From positions 1 through 46,323 of the IMG/VR virus record IMGVR_UViG_3300037493_004418: DNA of 46,323 nucleotides; one strand, written 5' to 3'. Under the pieces are notes generated by a model, which saw only the letters and a program-made list of their open reading frames with translations, was not told the origin of the DNA and did no database searches. Within the stretch, counting starts at the first letter, position 1; each line of letters starts with the position of its first letter. Position numbers and translations under genes: made by a program. Of this stretch, positions 25,940 through 33,204 are shown in pieces. Source of the stretch: a virus.

Positions 25940-26374
25940 ATGTCAACAGGAACAAATGTTTTAGCGACTGCAAATCAGTCAATAACAAATTACGATTCAT
26001 CAAAAATTTTCCTATGGGGAAATGAATTTATCAATGCCACTGTTGAAGCTGGTCAATATGATGATGTTTTACCTGGAACTTTAATGGGACGTATTGCTGC
26101 AACACAAGTTGTTGTTCCATTAGAATCAGATGCAACAGATGGAAGTCAATTTCCTTTAGGGATTTTGAATGGAACTGTTGAAGCTGGTGATTCAAAAGTT
26201 GCTTCAATTTGTGTTAATGGTGATGTTGATGAAGATTCAGTATTATTAACAAAAGTTGGTGACACATTGAACACAATTGTTTCTGATAGAATTTTGCGTG
26301 ACAGAATTCTTGGTGATACAAAAGGAATCAATTTGATTTCTGCTGTTCAGTTATCAAAATTGGACAATCAATAA
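25940..26374 (+). CDS. Head decoration protein, lambda gpD-like
   Basis: Probable capsid-stabilising protein. The 144-residue sequence has the gpD-like order: an N-terminal arm, FINATVEAGQYDDVLPGTLM, then QFPLGILNGTVEAGDSKVAS and a beta-rich C-terminus (VASICVNGDVDEDSVLLTKV). The length is a little above gpD (110). It lies between protease and capsid genes, 2 bases after the protease, the normal order. Trimeric binding at capsid three-fold axes is expected by analogy. Confidence 0.78.
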   Translation: MSTGTNVLATANQSITNYDSSKIFLWGNEFINATVEAGQYDDVLPGTLMGRIAATQVVVPLESDATDGSQFPLGILNGTVEAGDSKVASICVNGDVDEDSVLLTKVGDTLNTIVSDRILRDRILGDTKGINLISAVQLSKLDNQ

Positions 26375-26404
26375 TTAATTTTTACAAAACAAATAATTTA
26401 AAAG

Positions 26405-27592
26405 ATGAAAAGTATTTTCACAATTTTAATAACATTCATTGCATCATTGATCATTTCAAGTGCATTGTTTGCAGGTCAAAATTTAGGCCTTACATTCGTT
26501 GGAATGGTTGGTGTTTCAGTTTTAGCACCACAAAGCATGACAGGATTTGCATTTGAAACAATTTCACCGCTTCAAGCACGTGGAATCTATACAGATACAA
26601 TGATTGCAATTTTCCGTGAAAGAATTCCAGTAATGAGTTTTTTACGTTCGTTTTTCCCTGCAAGAACAACAATGACTAAATATGTTAGTATTGAAGTTCA
26701 ACGTGGAACAGAACGTGTTGCAGTTGATGTAATGCGTGGAACAAATGGTAATAGAAACAAAAGTACATTGTCAACAATGAAAACCTTTTTACCACCTTAT
26801 TTCAATGAATTCTTCTTGGCAAATGAACTTGATGTTTATGATCGTGCAATTGGTTCAACAGATCCACAAGCAATGGTTGATTTTTCACGTGAATCAGCAC
26901 AAGAATTGGCAAAACTTAGAGATAAGATTGATCGTGCTGTTGAATTGATGTGTGCGCAAATCTTTGAGTTTGGAATCATTACACTTGTTAATGGTGATAA
27001 TGTTGATTTCAAAAGAAAAGCGGCTTCATTGGTTGCTAACGTTGCTGGTAATACTTGGGCAACTGGAACTGTTTCACCTTATGACACATTAAAAGCTGGT
27101 GCAAAATTCTTGCGTGAAACTGGTAAAGTTATGGGTGCTAATTTCAATGTAATTTTAGGTGCAACAGCACTTGATCATTTCTTAAGCAATACAATTGTTC
27201 TTACAAGAAATGACATTAAGAACTTGACATTGGATCAAATTTCATCACCTGTAAAAAATGCTGTTGGTGCATCTTATCATGGACGTGTAACGGCTGGTGC
27301 ATACACATTTGATTTGTGGACATATCCTGAAGTTTATGAAGATACAAATGGTGATGTTCAACCATACGTTAACCCAAAGAAAGTTGTAATTCTTCCAGAA
27401 ACAACAAATTTTGAATTGGCTTATGGATTGATTCCACAATTAATGAATGGTGGCGCACCTCAAACAGGACAATTCTTGATTAAAGATTTTGTTGATGAAC
27501 GTGCAATGGCACATGAAGTTCATATCATGTCAGCACCAATTCCAATTCCAGTTGCAATTGATCAAATGTACACTGTTCAAGTGGTTGCATAA
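26405..27592 (+). CDS. Major capsid protein, lambda gpE family
   Basis: HK97-fold shell subunit. The body shows family features: FRERIPVMSFLRSFFPARTT, STLSTMKTFLPPYFNEFFLA, FNVILGATALDHFLSNTIVL and the C-terminus HEVHIMSAPIPIPVAIDQMY followed by TVQVVA, which parallels the end of lambda gpE (a 'MIQSAPLML...VSVQLA' pattern). At 395 residues it exceeds gpE (341). The surplus is at the N-terminus, where residues 4-45 are strongly hydrophobic (IFTILITFIASLIISSALFA), an odd feature for a capsid subunit. It is followed by a strong terminator, consistent with high expression. Confidence 0.92.
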   Translation: MKSIFTILITFIASLIISSALFAGQNLGLTFVGMVGVSVLAPQSMTGFAFETISPLQARGIYTDTMIAIFRERIPVMSFLRSFFPARTTMTKYVSIEVQRGTERVAVDVMRGTNGNRNKSTLSTMKTFLPPYFNEFFLANELDVYDRAIGSTDPQAMVDFSRESAQELAKLRDKIDRAVELMCAQIFEFGIITLVNGDNVDFKRKAASLVANVAGNTWATGTVSPYDTLKAGAKFLRETGKVMGANFNVILGATALDHFLSNTIVLTRNDIKNLTLDQISSPVKNAVGASYHGRVTAGAYTFDLWTYPEVYEDTNGDVQPYVNPKKVVILPETTNFELAYGLIPQLMNGGAPQTGQFLIKDFVDERAMAHEVHIMSAPIPIPVAIDQMYTVQVVA

Positions 27593-27615
27593 TTGAATCT
27601 GAATAATTAAATATT

Positions 27616-27648
27616 AAAAACCACCATTTTAAAATGGTGGTTTTTTTT
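27616..27648 (+). terminator. Strong terminator after the capsid gene
   Basis: A perfect 15+15-base inverted repeat (AAAAACCACCATTTT and its complement) ends in eight T residues. It separates the capsid operon from the connector genes. Confidence 0.9.
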
Positions 27649-27666
27649 ATTGTATCAAAAAATCAT

Positions 27667-27674
27667 TATATTTG
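27667..27674 (+). promoter_or_regulatory. Promoter -7 box for connector and lysis genes
   Basis: TATATTTG fits TAnnTTTG and lies 33 bases before the next start, directly after the capsid terminator, so transcription probably restarts here. A TTG at 27650-27652 could be the -33 element but its spacing of 14 is short. Confidence 0.55.
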
Positions 27675-27707
27675 AATTCAAATAATTACTAATTAATAGT
27701 TGATCGT

Positions 27708-28100
27708 ATGAAATACACCGTAATTGCTTTATCTGTTCAAGGTAAAGGAAAAAAGATTTTCAATGCTGGTGATGTTGTCACTGCTGAAAATTTTCCTGAA
27801 GGAAATATTCCTGATTTAATCAAGAATGGTTTTTTATCTGAAGGTAGTCCAGTTAAATTGGAATCTGAAGAATTGGAATCTGAAGAATTGGAATCTGAAG
27901 AATTGGAATCTGAAGAATTGGAATCTGAAGAATTGGAATCTGAAGAATTGGAAGATCAAGTAATTCTTAAAACGGATGAATTGAATAAAAAACAAATCAT
28001 TGCAAAATTGAAGGAATTAAGATCATTAAATGATTCAGTTGTGTTTGATGCGAATGATGATAAACAAACATTACTTGATTATTTAAATTCATTGGTTTAA
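27708..28100 (+). CDS. Head-region protein with FluMu/gp35-like N-terminus and LESEE repeats
   Basis: The first 45 residues (GKGKKIFNAGDVVTAENFPE, then NIPDLIKNGFLSE) resemble the small N-terminal domain of Mu gp35-type proteins. Residues 51-80 are six exact LESEE repeats encoded by a 15-base tandem repeat. The C-terminal 45 residues (LNKKQIIAKLKELRSLNDSV) look like a small SAP/HeH-type helical domain often at the end of such phage proteins. Position after the capsid suggests head completion, where lambda has gpFI, also a repeat-containing acidic protein. The stop overlaps the next ATG (TAATG). Confidence 0.7.
   Translation: MKYTVIALSVQGKGKKIFNAGDVVTAENFPEGNIPDLIKNGFLSEGSPVKLESEELESEELESEELESEELESEELESEELEDQVILKTDELNKKQIIAKLKELRSLNDSVVFDANDDKQTLLDYLNSLV
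27858..27947 (+). repeat. Six tandem 15-bp repeats inside the head-region gene
   Basis: The unit TTGGAATCTGAAGAA is repeated six times without a mismatch, coding LESEE. The unit is a multiple of three, so gain or loss of copies keeps the frame. Perfect identity suggests recent expansion. Confidence 0.95.
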
Positions 28101-28459
28101 TGAACTTAGTTGATAGAGCAAAACAGGATATTCAAACAATCACATCGAATTCACTTGAATTCGGTGTGCCTGTTGTGTTTTTAGCACCTACAAGTGAAAC
28201 GGCAACAATTAATTGCCTTGAATCAACACACCACACATCATTTGATTCTGTTGGTGAAAAAATCAATTCTAAACAAGCACAAGTTGCTGTTTCTGAATTA
28301 CTACTGATTTCATCAAATTATCCATACATTGATTCAAACGGTGAAATTTCATTCAAAGATCATCTAGCTACAATTGCAGGTCAAACAATGAGTGTGAACC
28401 AATGGTTTCCTGACAGAACAGCATCATTAATTGTTTTAATACTTGGTGATTATGAGTAA
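28100..28459 (+). CDS. Putative head-tail connector (gpFII-like position)
   Basis: A 119-residue protein with no strong motif. It begins with a helix (LVDRAKQDIQTITSNSLEFG) followed by a beta-barrel-like remainder (VPVVFLAPTSETATINCLES, KQAQVAVSELLLISS, NQWFPDRTASLIVLILGDYE), an arrangement seen in head-tail connector proteins of the gpFII type. It sits two genes after the capsid and overlaps the following gene by 8 bases. Assignment is mainly positional. Confidence 0.55.
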   Translation: MNLVDRAKQDIQTITSNSLEFGVPVVFLAPTSETATINCLESTHHTSFDSVGEKINSKQAQVAVSELLLISSNYPYIDSNGEISFKDHLATIAGQTMSVNQWFPDRTASLIVLILGDYE

Positions 28460-29057
28460 TATTAATATTATAATTCCACAATTTAGGTTTGATTTAATTG
28501 CTGATAGGCTTGCAAGCATCATTGCACTTGAATTGAATTATCAAACAGCAGTTAGTTATGATGACACAATTGATGCAAAAGTTTTCATTGAACGTTCAAT
28601 TCCAATTGATGCTTCTGAACTTCCATTGGTGAATGTTGCATTTGCCGGTGCTGATTATGACAATAAAAAGCAAACATCAAAGGATGGTTCATATACATTT
28701 GAAATTGATGTTTACACAAAATCAAAAACTGATGCAACTGAAATGGCTGATAAAAAGTCAATCAAAGCATTGCAACGGATCCTTGGAATAATTAACTATG
28801 TACTTGAACATCCAGCATATAAAACACTTGATTTTGCACCAGGCTTTATTGCAACAACACTTGTTCAATCAATAAAAATTCAGGATCCAAAAGGTGCAAA
28901 AGATGCTGATTCAATCAAAATGGGACGAATTTCATTTTTTGTTCGTGTTTGCGAAACCACAACAGATCAACCAACAACAAATGTTTCAAGTTTAAACACA
29001 CAAGTTCAGATTGCTGAATCTGATCAAGGGTATTTTTACGAAGTTGTAAATTCATAA
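28452..29057 (+). CDS. Putative tail terminator / minor tail protein
   Basis: ATG 28452 overlaps the preceding stop (ATGAGTAA) and is preferred to a TTG 9 bases upstream. The 201-residue protein has an alpha/beta pattern (FDLIADRLASIIALELNYQT, PLVNVAFAGADYDNKKQTSK, DGSYTFEIDVYTKSKT) close to tail terminator proteins such as lambda gpU, which cap the finished tail. It is the last structural gene before the lysis genes. Similarity is at the level of pattern and position. Confidence 0.55.
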   Translation: MSNINIIIPQFRFDLIADRLASIIALELNYQTAVSYDDTIDAKVFIERSIPIDASELPLVNVAFAGADYDNKKQTSKDGSYTFEIDVYTKSKTDATEMADKKSIKALQRILGIINYVLEHPAYKTLDFAPGFIATTLVQSIKIQDPKGAKDADSIKMGRISFFVRVCETTTDQPTTNVSSLNTQVQIAESDQGYFYEVVNS

Positions 29058-29092
29058 TTTTTAATTAATTTAGTCAAAAAAAATAATTTTTC

Positions 29093-29378
29093 ATGCAGTA
29101 TTTGGATATAATTTTTGCTTCAATTTTCGCTATAATAGGGTATTTTTTAAAGGATATTCATTCAAATTTTAAAGAACACAAAAAAAAGTAGTGACCAACA
29201 ACACTTGCAGTTCAGTGAAGAAGTTGGAAAATTAAAAGGAAAAATTGAAATGGTTCAACAGCAATCAACAAATGATATTAGCAGAATTGAACAATTAACA
29301 CAATTGAAACTTGACCAAATATCCAAAGATGTTTCAAAATTAAGTAAATTTTTACATCAATTCATAAATGCTAAATAA
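29093..29378 (+). pseudogene. Membrane-anchored coiled-coil protein split by a frameshift at eight A residues
   Basis: The first part (29093-29191) codes a 32-residue peptide, MQYLDIIFASIFAIIGYFLK then DIHSNFKEHKKK, i.e. one membrane helix and a charged tail, and stops just after an A8 run at 29180-29187. From 29187 a different frame (+1) is open for 63 codons: LQFSEEVGKLKGKIEMVQQQ, then ISRIEQLTQLKLDQISKDVS, a coiled coil, ending in TAA at 29376-29378 that overlaps the next ATG. Together they make a common phage protein type with an N-terminal anchor and a coiled coil. The split may be programmed frameshifting, a real mutation or a sequencing error in the A run. Confidence 0.65.
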
Positions 29379-29608
29379 TGAATTTTATCACATCTATAAT
29401 AAATGACACCTTAAAGAAGGAAACAAACGGAACTATTCAATGGAATAGTTTAAGAATCATGCGTTTTGTAGGTTTTAACTTGTGTATGTTCATTTTTATG
29501 GGTGATTATTTCATGCATGGCTTCAGGCTTGAATCTTGGCTTACTGTAATTGGTTTTGCATTTGGGACTAGACTTATTGATGTAGGATCTAAAAAATTAG
29601 AAAAATAA
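29378..29608 (+). CDS. Putative holin
   Basis: A 76-residue protein with two hydrophobic helices (IMRFVGFNLCMFIFMGDYFM and SWLTVIGFAFGTRLIDVG), a polar N-terminus and a basic C-terminal tail (SKKLEK). This is the shape of small class II-like holins or phage-associated membrane proteins. It begins at the overlapping stop of the split coiled-coil gene and is followed by spanin and endolysin genes, so lysis is the likely role. It would permeabilise the inner membrane at a set time. No family name can be given with certainty. Confidence 0.65.
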   Translation: MNFITSIINDTLKKETNGTIQWNSLRIMRFVGFNLCMFIFMGDYFMHGFRLESWLTVIGFAFGTRLIDVGSKKLEK

Positions 29609-29625
29609 ACTTAAATCACAACCAC

Positions 29626-30240
29626 ATGAAATCACCATTCAAATTCAGATTAAAAAACGGAATGATCCTGGATCTAAGAATAATTATAACATTTGTTCTT
29701 AGTGCTGTTTTAATGTGGTTTCTTTTCTCATTCCTTATAAGTTGTTCAAGCGCACAACATCACTATGATAAATTCATTCAAAAGGGTGGAAAAATAGATT
29801 GTGTAAATGATACCATCTGGAAAAAAGATACAACATACTTGGAAGGAAAAATGATAATTGATTCATTTCCTATTCCATGTGATTGTTCAGATGTTAAAAT
29901 TCCACCTTCAAAAGCTGAAGTGCGAAGGATGGACCGCCAAGAACGTGCATATTGGAAAACAATTGAAAACCAATTAAGAATAAAAGGAAAAAATACTGAA
30001 GATTCATTGAAACAGATTGTTAGAATTGAACGTCAAAATGTAAGAAATGAAAAACAGAAAACAAAACAAATTAAAAGTGACAATCATGAATCAAATGTTC
30101 AAATTAGGCAATTGACAAAACAGATTAGATCAGAAAACAAAAATGGATGGATTGATTTGATAAAATGGATTTTGATACTTCTGGTGTCATTATTCATTAT
30201 GTACGTTGTATATAGAATCATCCGTGTAATTCCTAAATAG
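29626..30240 (+). CDS. Probable unimolecular spanin (u-spanin)
   Basis: A 204-residue protein with an unusual combination of features. Residues 18-40 form a signal-like hydrophobic segment ending in a lipobox LISC (Cys40). A periplasmic region with a long helical, charged coiled coil (residues about 95-170) follows. Residues 173-200 (NGWIDLIKWILILLVSLFIM) form a C-terminal membrane helix with a basic end. An N-terminal outer-membrane lipid anchor plus C-terminal inner-membrane helix is the definition of a u-spanin such as T1 gp11. It lies between holin-like and endolysin genes, and would fuse the two membranes in the last lysis step. Confidence 0.75.
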   Translation: MKSPFKFRLKNGMILDLRIIITFVLSAVLMWFLFSFLISCSSAQHHYDKFIQKGGKIDCVNDTIWKKDTTYLEGKMIIDSFPIPCDCSDVKIPPSKAEVRRMDRQERAYWKTIENQLRIKGKNTEDSLKQIVRIERQNVRNEKQKTKQIKSDNHESNVQIRQLTKQIRSENKNGWIDLIKWILILLVSLFIMYVVYRIIRVIPK

Positions 30241-30259
30241 TAAATAATAAATAAACCAT

Positions 30260-30868
30260 ATGAAACAACCAACACTAAAAGAAATCAAAGATTCTTTAAT
30301 AAAAAACAGAATGACTGTTTTCAATCAACTTTATTCAGTGAATTTGGGTGCAATCAGAACTATTGACAATACAGCAAACACATTTAACGATTGGCTTTAT
30401 GCTTTTTATTTTGATTCAAACAGTGAAATTCAAGGTGTTGTTGTTCCTGGAACAACTGATGCTGGTGTTTTTTATAGAGAACACCCAATGAACAAACAAG
30501 GTGTTGCAATTATTCAACACAATGTTCAACATTTTGGGGCCTATCAACTGCAAGATCCAACCATTCACAAAGGACAACTTGGACATAATAAAAGAAAAGC
30601 ATTCAGGCAAGTGAAAGCAATGCTTTATTGGCGTGACAATGATCTTGATAAAACACTTGATTTTGAAGGTAAAACATACAGTGAAATTGCATACACAAAT
30701 GGACATTACATGGGGACTGTTGGGAATCAAGTCAACAATTGGTCCGCTGGATGCTGGGGTGGAACTGAAACAAATATGAATAAATTATTTGCAGTTGGTG
30801 ACGTTCAAATAAATAAATTGAAATCTGATTATTTTTCATTTGCATTGATTCATGAAAATAATTTCTAA
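30260..30868 (+). CDS. Putative endolysin with SAGC catalytic motif
   Basis: A soluble 202-residue protein. The motif NNWSAGCWGG (Ser162-Cys165) with an upstream His-rich region (IQHNVQHFGAYQLQDPTIHK) and GHYMGTVGNQV resembles a group of phage peptidoglycan enzymes carrying an 'H...SAGC' active site, related in motif to L,D-peptidases. No signal peptide is present, so holin-dependent release is expected. It is the last gene before a terminator and follows the spanin gene. The exact bond cut cannot be told from sequence. Confidence 0.65.
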   Translation: MKQPTLKEIKDSLIKNRMTVFNQLYSVNLGAIRTIDNTANTFNDWLYAFYFDSNSEIQGVVVPGTTDAGVFYREHPMNKQGVAIIQHNVQHFGAYQLQDPTIHKGQLGHNKRKAFRQVKAMLYWRDNDLDKTLDFEGKTYSEIAYTNGHYMGTVGNQVNNWSAGCWGGTETNMNKLFAVGDVQINKLKSDYFSFALIHENNF

Positions 30869-30906
30869 AACAATAAAATAATCATTCTACCTAAATGTTA
30901 TTTTTT

Positions 30907-30941
30907 AAACCAGCACAATTGATTTTGTTGCTGGTTTTTTT
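30907..30941 (+). terminator. Terminator of the lysis operon
   Basis: AAACCAGCA pairs with TGCTGGTTT, and further pairing with one bulge extends the stem inward. A T run follows at 30935-30941. Confidence 0.8.
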
Positions 30942-30948
30942 ATGCTAC

Positions 30949-30979
30949 AAAAAAAAACCATTCAGAAATGAATGGTTTT
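30949..30979 (-). terminator. Terminator of the minus-strand recombination genes
   Basis: AAAACCATTC pairs with GAATGGTTTT around a six-base loop. Read on the minus strand it is followed by a T run, so it ends the RecT transcript. Confidence 0.8.
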
Positions 30980-31047
30980 CTATTTTACGTCTGGCAAACA
31001 TAAATTGTAACGACAAAATTACAATCAAATATAATAATTTAAATTAA

Positions 31048-31845
31048 TCATTGTATTTCTTCATTCATAATTGTTGCATTAACTTCAATTATTGAATCAG
31101 GTGCATTATTTGCATTGTCAGGATATTGAATTGAACCATCATCAGAAATAACACCTTGATCAGCTTCAATTGATTTTTGCATTTCAAGTGACATTGGACC
31201 ATATTTGGAAATCAATCTTTTGATAACTGTTTTTGAACACATTCCATTGAAATTTGTTTGCCATGTTCCATTTGCATTGTCAAATGTTTTTGAAAACTTT
31301 TTACCATGCAATTTTAATTCTTCTGTTGACATGAAAATTGTTTTTTCAAATCCATTTTTCAGTTTAAAATATGCAGCAAAACCAACTATTTCACCATTTG
31401 AAGGTTTATCAAAATCAAAAACATATCCAATCAATGGATTATTTGAAATCAATTGACCGTTATAAATTGGTGATTCACCAATTGTTGTATATTCACCAGA
31501 TCTGATTGCTAACTGAATTAATCCTTTTGCACTAACCTGAAATTGTGCAACTGTTTTTTTTACCCATTGTCCATTAACATTTGTTGATTGATTATAAGGA
31601 ACAATCCATGCATGTCCAATGTTGTTGTTGATTGGTAAGTTTAAAACAGCAGCCATTGCAGCAGCTTGAAATACGCTTGATGGTTCTGCATTAACCAACA
31701 TTGGGTTTGAACTCACAACTTGCATCACCGATGTAATGTAATTAGTTGAATTTTGTCCCAATAGTTCATTGAATTTTTCCAATACTTTTGGTGAATTCAT
31801 AAAATCTTTGATTGGGTTTTTTGACACTTCTAAATTTTGATTCAT
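31048..31845 (-). CDS. recT: RecT-family single-strand annealing protein
   Basis: Anneals complementary single strands during phage recombination. The sequence has the RecT core: TNYITSVMQVVSSNPMLVNA, then SSVFQAAAMAAVLNLPINNN near residues 60-80 and the long beta-rich NGQWVKKTVAQFQVSAKGLI region near residues 90-110, followed by RSGEYTTIGESPIYNGQLI. The length of 265 residues is normal (E. coli RecT is 269). It follows a RecE-like exonuclease gene on the same strand, the usual partnership. It is transcribed from the divergent promoter near 32908. Confidence 0.92.
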   Translation of the reverse strand: MNQNLEVSKNPIKDFMNSPKVLEKFNELLGQNSTNYITSVMQVVSSNPMLVNAEPSSVFQAAAMAAVLNLPINNNIGHAWIVPYNQSTNVNGQWVKKTVAQFQVSAKGLIQLAIRSGEYTTIGESPIYNGQLISNNPLIGYVFDFDKPSNGEIVGFAAYFKLKNGFEKTIFMSTEELKLHGKKFSKTFDNANGTWQTNFNGMCSKTVIKRLISKYGPMSLEMQKSIEADQGVISDDGSIQYPDNANNAPDSIIEVNATIMNEEIQ

Positions 31846-31891
31846 TTTGTTTTATTTTGGGTTATTATTAAAAAATATTTAAATTCCTATA

Positions 31892-32695
31892 TTAAAAAAT
31901 ATTTAATGGTTTAACATCATCACCATATCCACACCAATTACCTGTTTTTTTGGCTTCTGAATAACTTTGAAGGTCCTGAAGGTATATTTCCCTCCCGTTT
32001 GCCATTGTGTCATTGTCAGCGTAAAATAAATTGACTAAATACGGTGGTGTTTTTTCAACAGCTACAAATATAAATGAATCAGGATTCATTCCATTGTGCA
32101 TTAAGCCTTCAAAGTAGAATGGTGCTTGTATATTGTATCTATATTTCCGCGCGTCCCTTCTGAATGCTTCTGTTGATGCATCTTCTGTTGATTTAAGATC
32201 AAGAACTATTCTTTTAAAGGTATTATATACATCTGGTTTTATTTTACATTTAACGCCCGTTTCTGGATTGGTCCAATAAAAAGGGTGTTCAATCAAACAA
32301 TTGAATGGATTCAATAAATCTTGCAACAGTTTATTTTTCTTAATTGAATTTGCCATTCCTTCAATCTTGATGTAGTTTTCAAGTGATAAAGGAAATTTTC
32401 CTTTGTTATTTTCAAGGAATGTTTTCTTTGCCATTCTTGAACCACTACCACTGAATTTTGGTGAAATAACAAACTGATCAGCAAATAAATGATTTTCCAA
32501 TACAAACGTGTGAAATGCACTTCCAAATATTAATGCATCTGATTTTTCTTCATCATATTCTTCTGATTGTCTTATAATCAAATATTCATATTCATAATGT
32601 GCTGGTGATTTGTTAACCAGTTTTAATCCTGAATTTGATATTTCATCAATTGATTGGTGGTATAACTTGTTTTCGTCCATATCAAATAAATTCAA
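31892..32695 (-). CDS. RecE-like PD-(D/E)XK exonuclease
   Basis: Produces 3' single strands for RecT. The N-terminal SIDEISNSGLKLVNKSPAHY and DALIFGSAFHTFVLENHLF (residues 15-75) match the RecE C-terminal nuclease family. GVKCKIKPDVYN provides the motif Asp, and FKRIVLDLKSTEDAST near residues 168-183 gives the D-x-K catalytic pair (DLKS). RKYRYNIQAPFYFEGLMHNG completes motif with Q and Y. The length of 267 residues fits the minimal nuclease domain. The gene overlaps the upstream small membrane gene by 14 bases. Confidence 0.88.
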   Translation of the reverse strand: MNLFDMDENKLYHQSIDEISNSGLKLVNKSPAHYEYEYLIIRQSEEYDEEKSDALIFGSAFHTFVLENHLFADQFVISPKFSGSGSRMAKKTFLENNKGKFPLSLENYIKIEGMANSIKKNKLLQDLLNPFNCLIEHPFYWTNPETGVKCKIKPDVYNTFKRIVLDLKSTEDASTEAFRRDARKYRYNIQAPFYFEGLMHNGMNPDSFIFVAVEKTPPYLVNLFYADNDTMANGREIYLQDLQSYSEAKKTGNWCGYGDDVKPLNIF

Positions 32696-32882
32696 GAATT
32701 AAACCTGTTATTCCAAAGATTAACATCATTATCCAAAAAGCTATTTTAAATTCCTTTGAATTGAATAATCTTATCATTTCACGTTTAAATTGTTCAAGCC
32801 TGAAATCATACATTACAAATGCACCTTTCAACGTGTTCTTAAATTCGTGTCTGTATTTAAATTCAATAAATGGTTTTTTCAT
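32682..32882 (-). CDS. Small membrane protein, first gene of the recombination operon
   Basis: Unrecognised 66-residue protein: a basic N-terminal half (residues 1-42) and one membrane helix at the C-terminus (FKIAFWIMMLIFGITGLILE). It is the promoter-proximal gene of the minus-strand operon, 18 bases after a TATGTTTG box. Its end overlaps the RecE-like start by 14 bases. Function unknown; first position suggests early expression. Confidence 0.6.
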   Translation of the reverse strand: MKKPFIEFKYRHEFKNTLKGAFVMYDFRLEQFKREMIRLFNSKEFKIAFWIMMLIFGITGLILEFI

Positions 32883-32900
32883 ATCTGTAATTATTTTTCA

Positions 32901-32908
32901 CAAACATA
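32901..32908 (-). promoter_or_regulatory. Minus-strand early promoter -7 box
   Basis: Reads TATGTTTG on the minus strand, an exact TAnnTTTG match, 18 bases before the first gene of the recombination operon. The identical octamer occurs on the plus strand 48 bases away, making a symmetrical divergent pair. Confidence 0.7.
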
Positions 32909-32956
32909 CATAAAAAATAATTAAAAATAAATACACAAATAAAAATAATTTATTTG

Positions 32957-32964
32957 TATGTTTG
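32957..32964 (+). promoter_or_regulatory. Plus-strand early promoter -7 box
   Basis: TATGTTTG lies 19 bases before the HTH gene start. The AT-rich 48 bases between it and its minus-strand twin would contain both -33 regions, so one bound protein could control both directions. Confidence 0.7.
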
Positions 32965-32983
32965 CAGAAACAATTTTAAAATC

Positions 32984-33184
32984 ATGACAGCATACGAAGA
33001 AATAAAAGAAAAATGTTCAGAACTTGATGTTTCTATATCAAGCATATGCAAAGAAGCATCAGTTGATAGGCAACTGGTTGAACGCTGGAAAAAACAAGAT
33101 CCAAAATCAATTGTTATTTACAATAAATTGATTGGAATTCTTAATGATAAACAACAGGAATTTAACGACAAGAAATTAATATAA
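32984..33184 (+). CDS. Small HTH protein, probable early regulator
   Basis: ATG 32984 is preferred; a TTG upstream at 32954 overlaps the promoter box. The 66-residue protein has a Cro/C1-like helix-turn-helix pattern: DVSISSICKEASVDRQLVER followed by WKKQDPKSIVIYNKLIGIL. It is the first gene of the replication operon and lies at a divergent promoter pair, the classical place for a Cro-like regulator. No second repressor gene is visible, so a lysogeny switch is not established. It may instead bind DNA for replication. Confidence 0.65.
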   Translation: MTAYEEIKEKCSELDVSISSICKEASVDRQLVERWKKQDPKSIVIYNKLIGILNDKQQEFNDKKLI

Positions 33185-33204
33185 GTAACCAATAAATAAA
33201 TCAT

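Noticed and set aside
27703-27985. LESEE repeat region as a CRISPR-like or regulatory repeat
   Set aside because: The units are directly adjacent without spacers, have a period of 15 bases and stay in the reading frame of a real gene.
32984-33184. HTH protein as CI-type lysogeny repressor
   Set aside because: It is too short, has no oligomerisation or cleavage domain, and no integrase or opposing repressor was found in the window.
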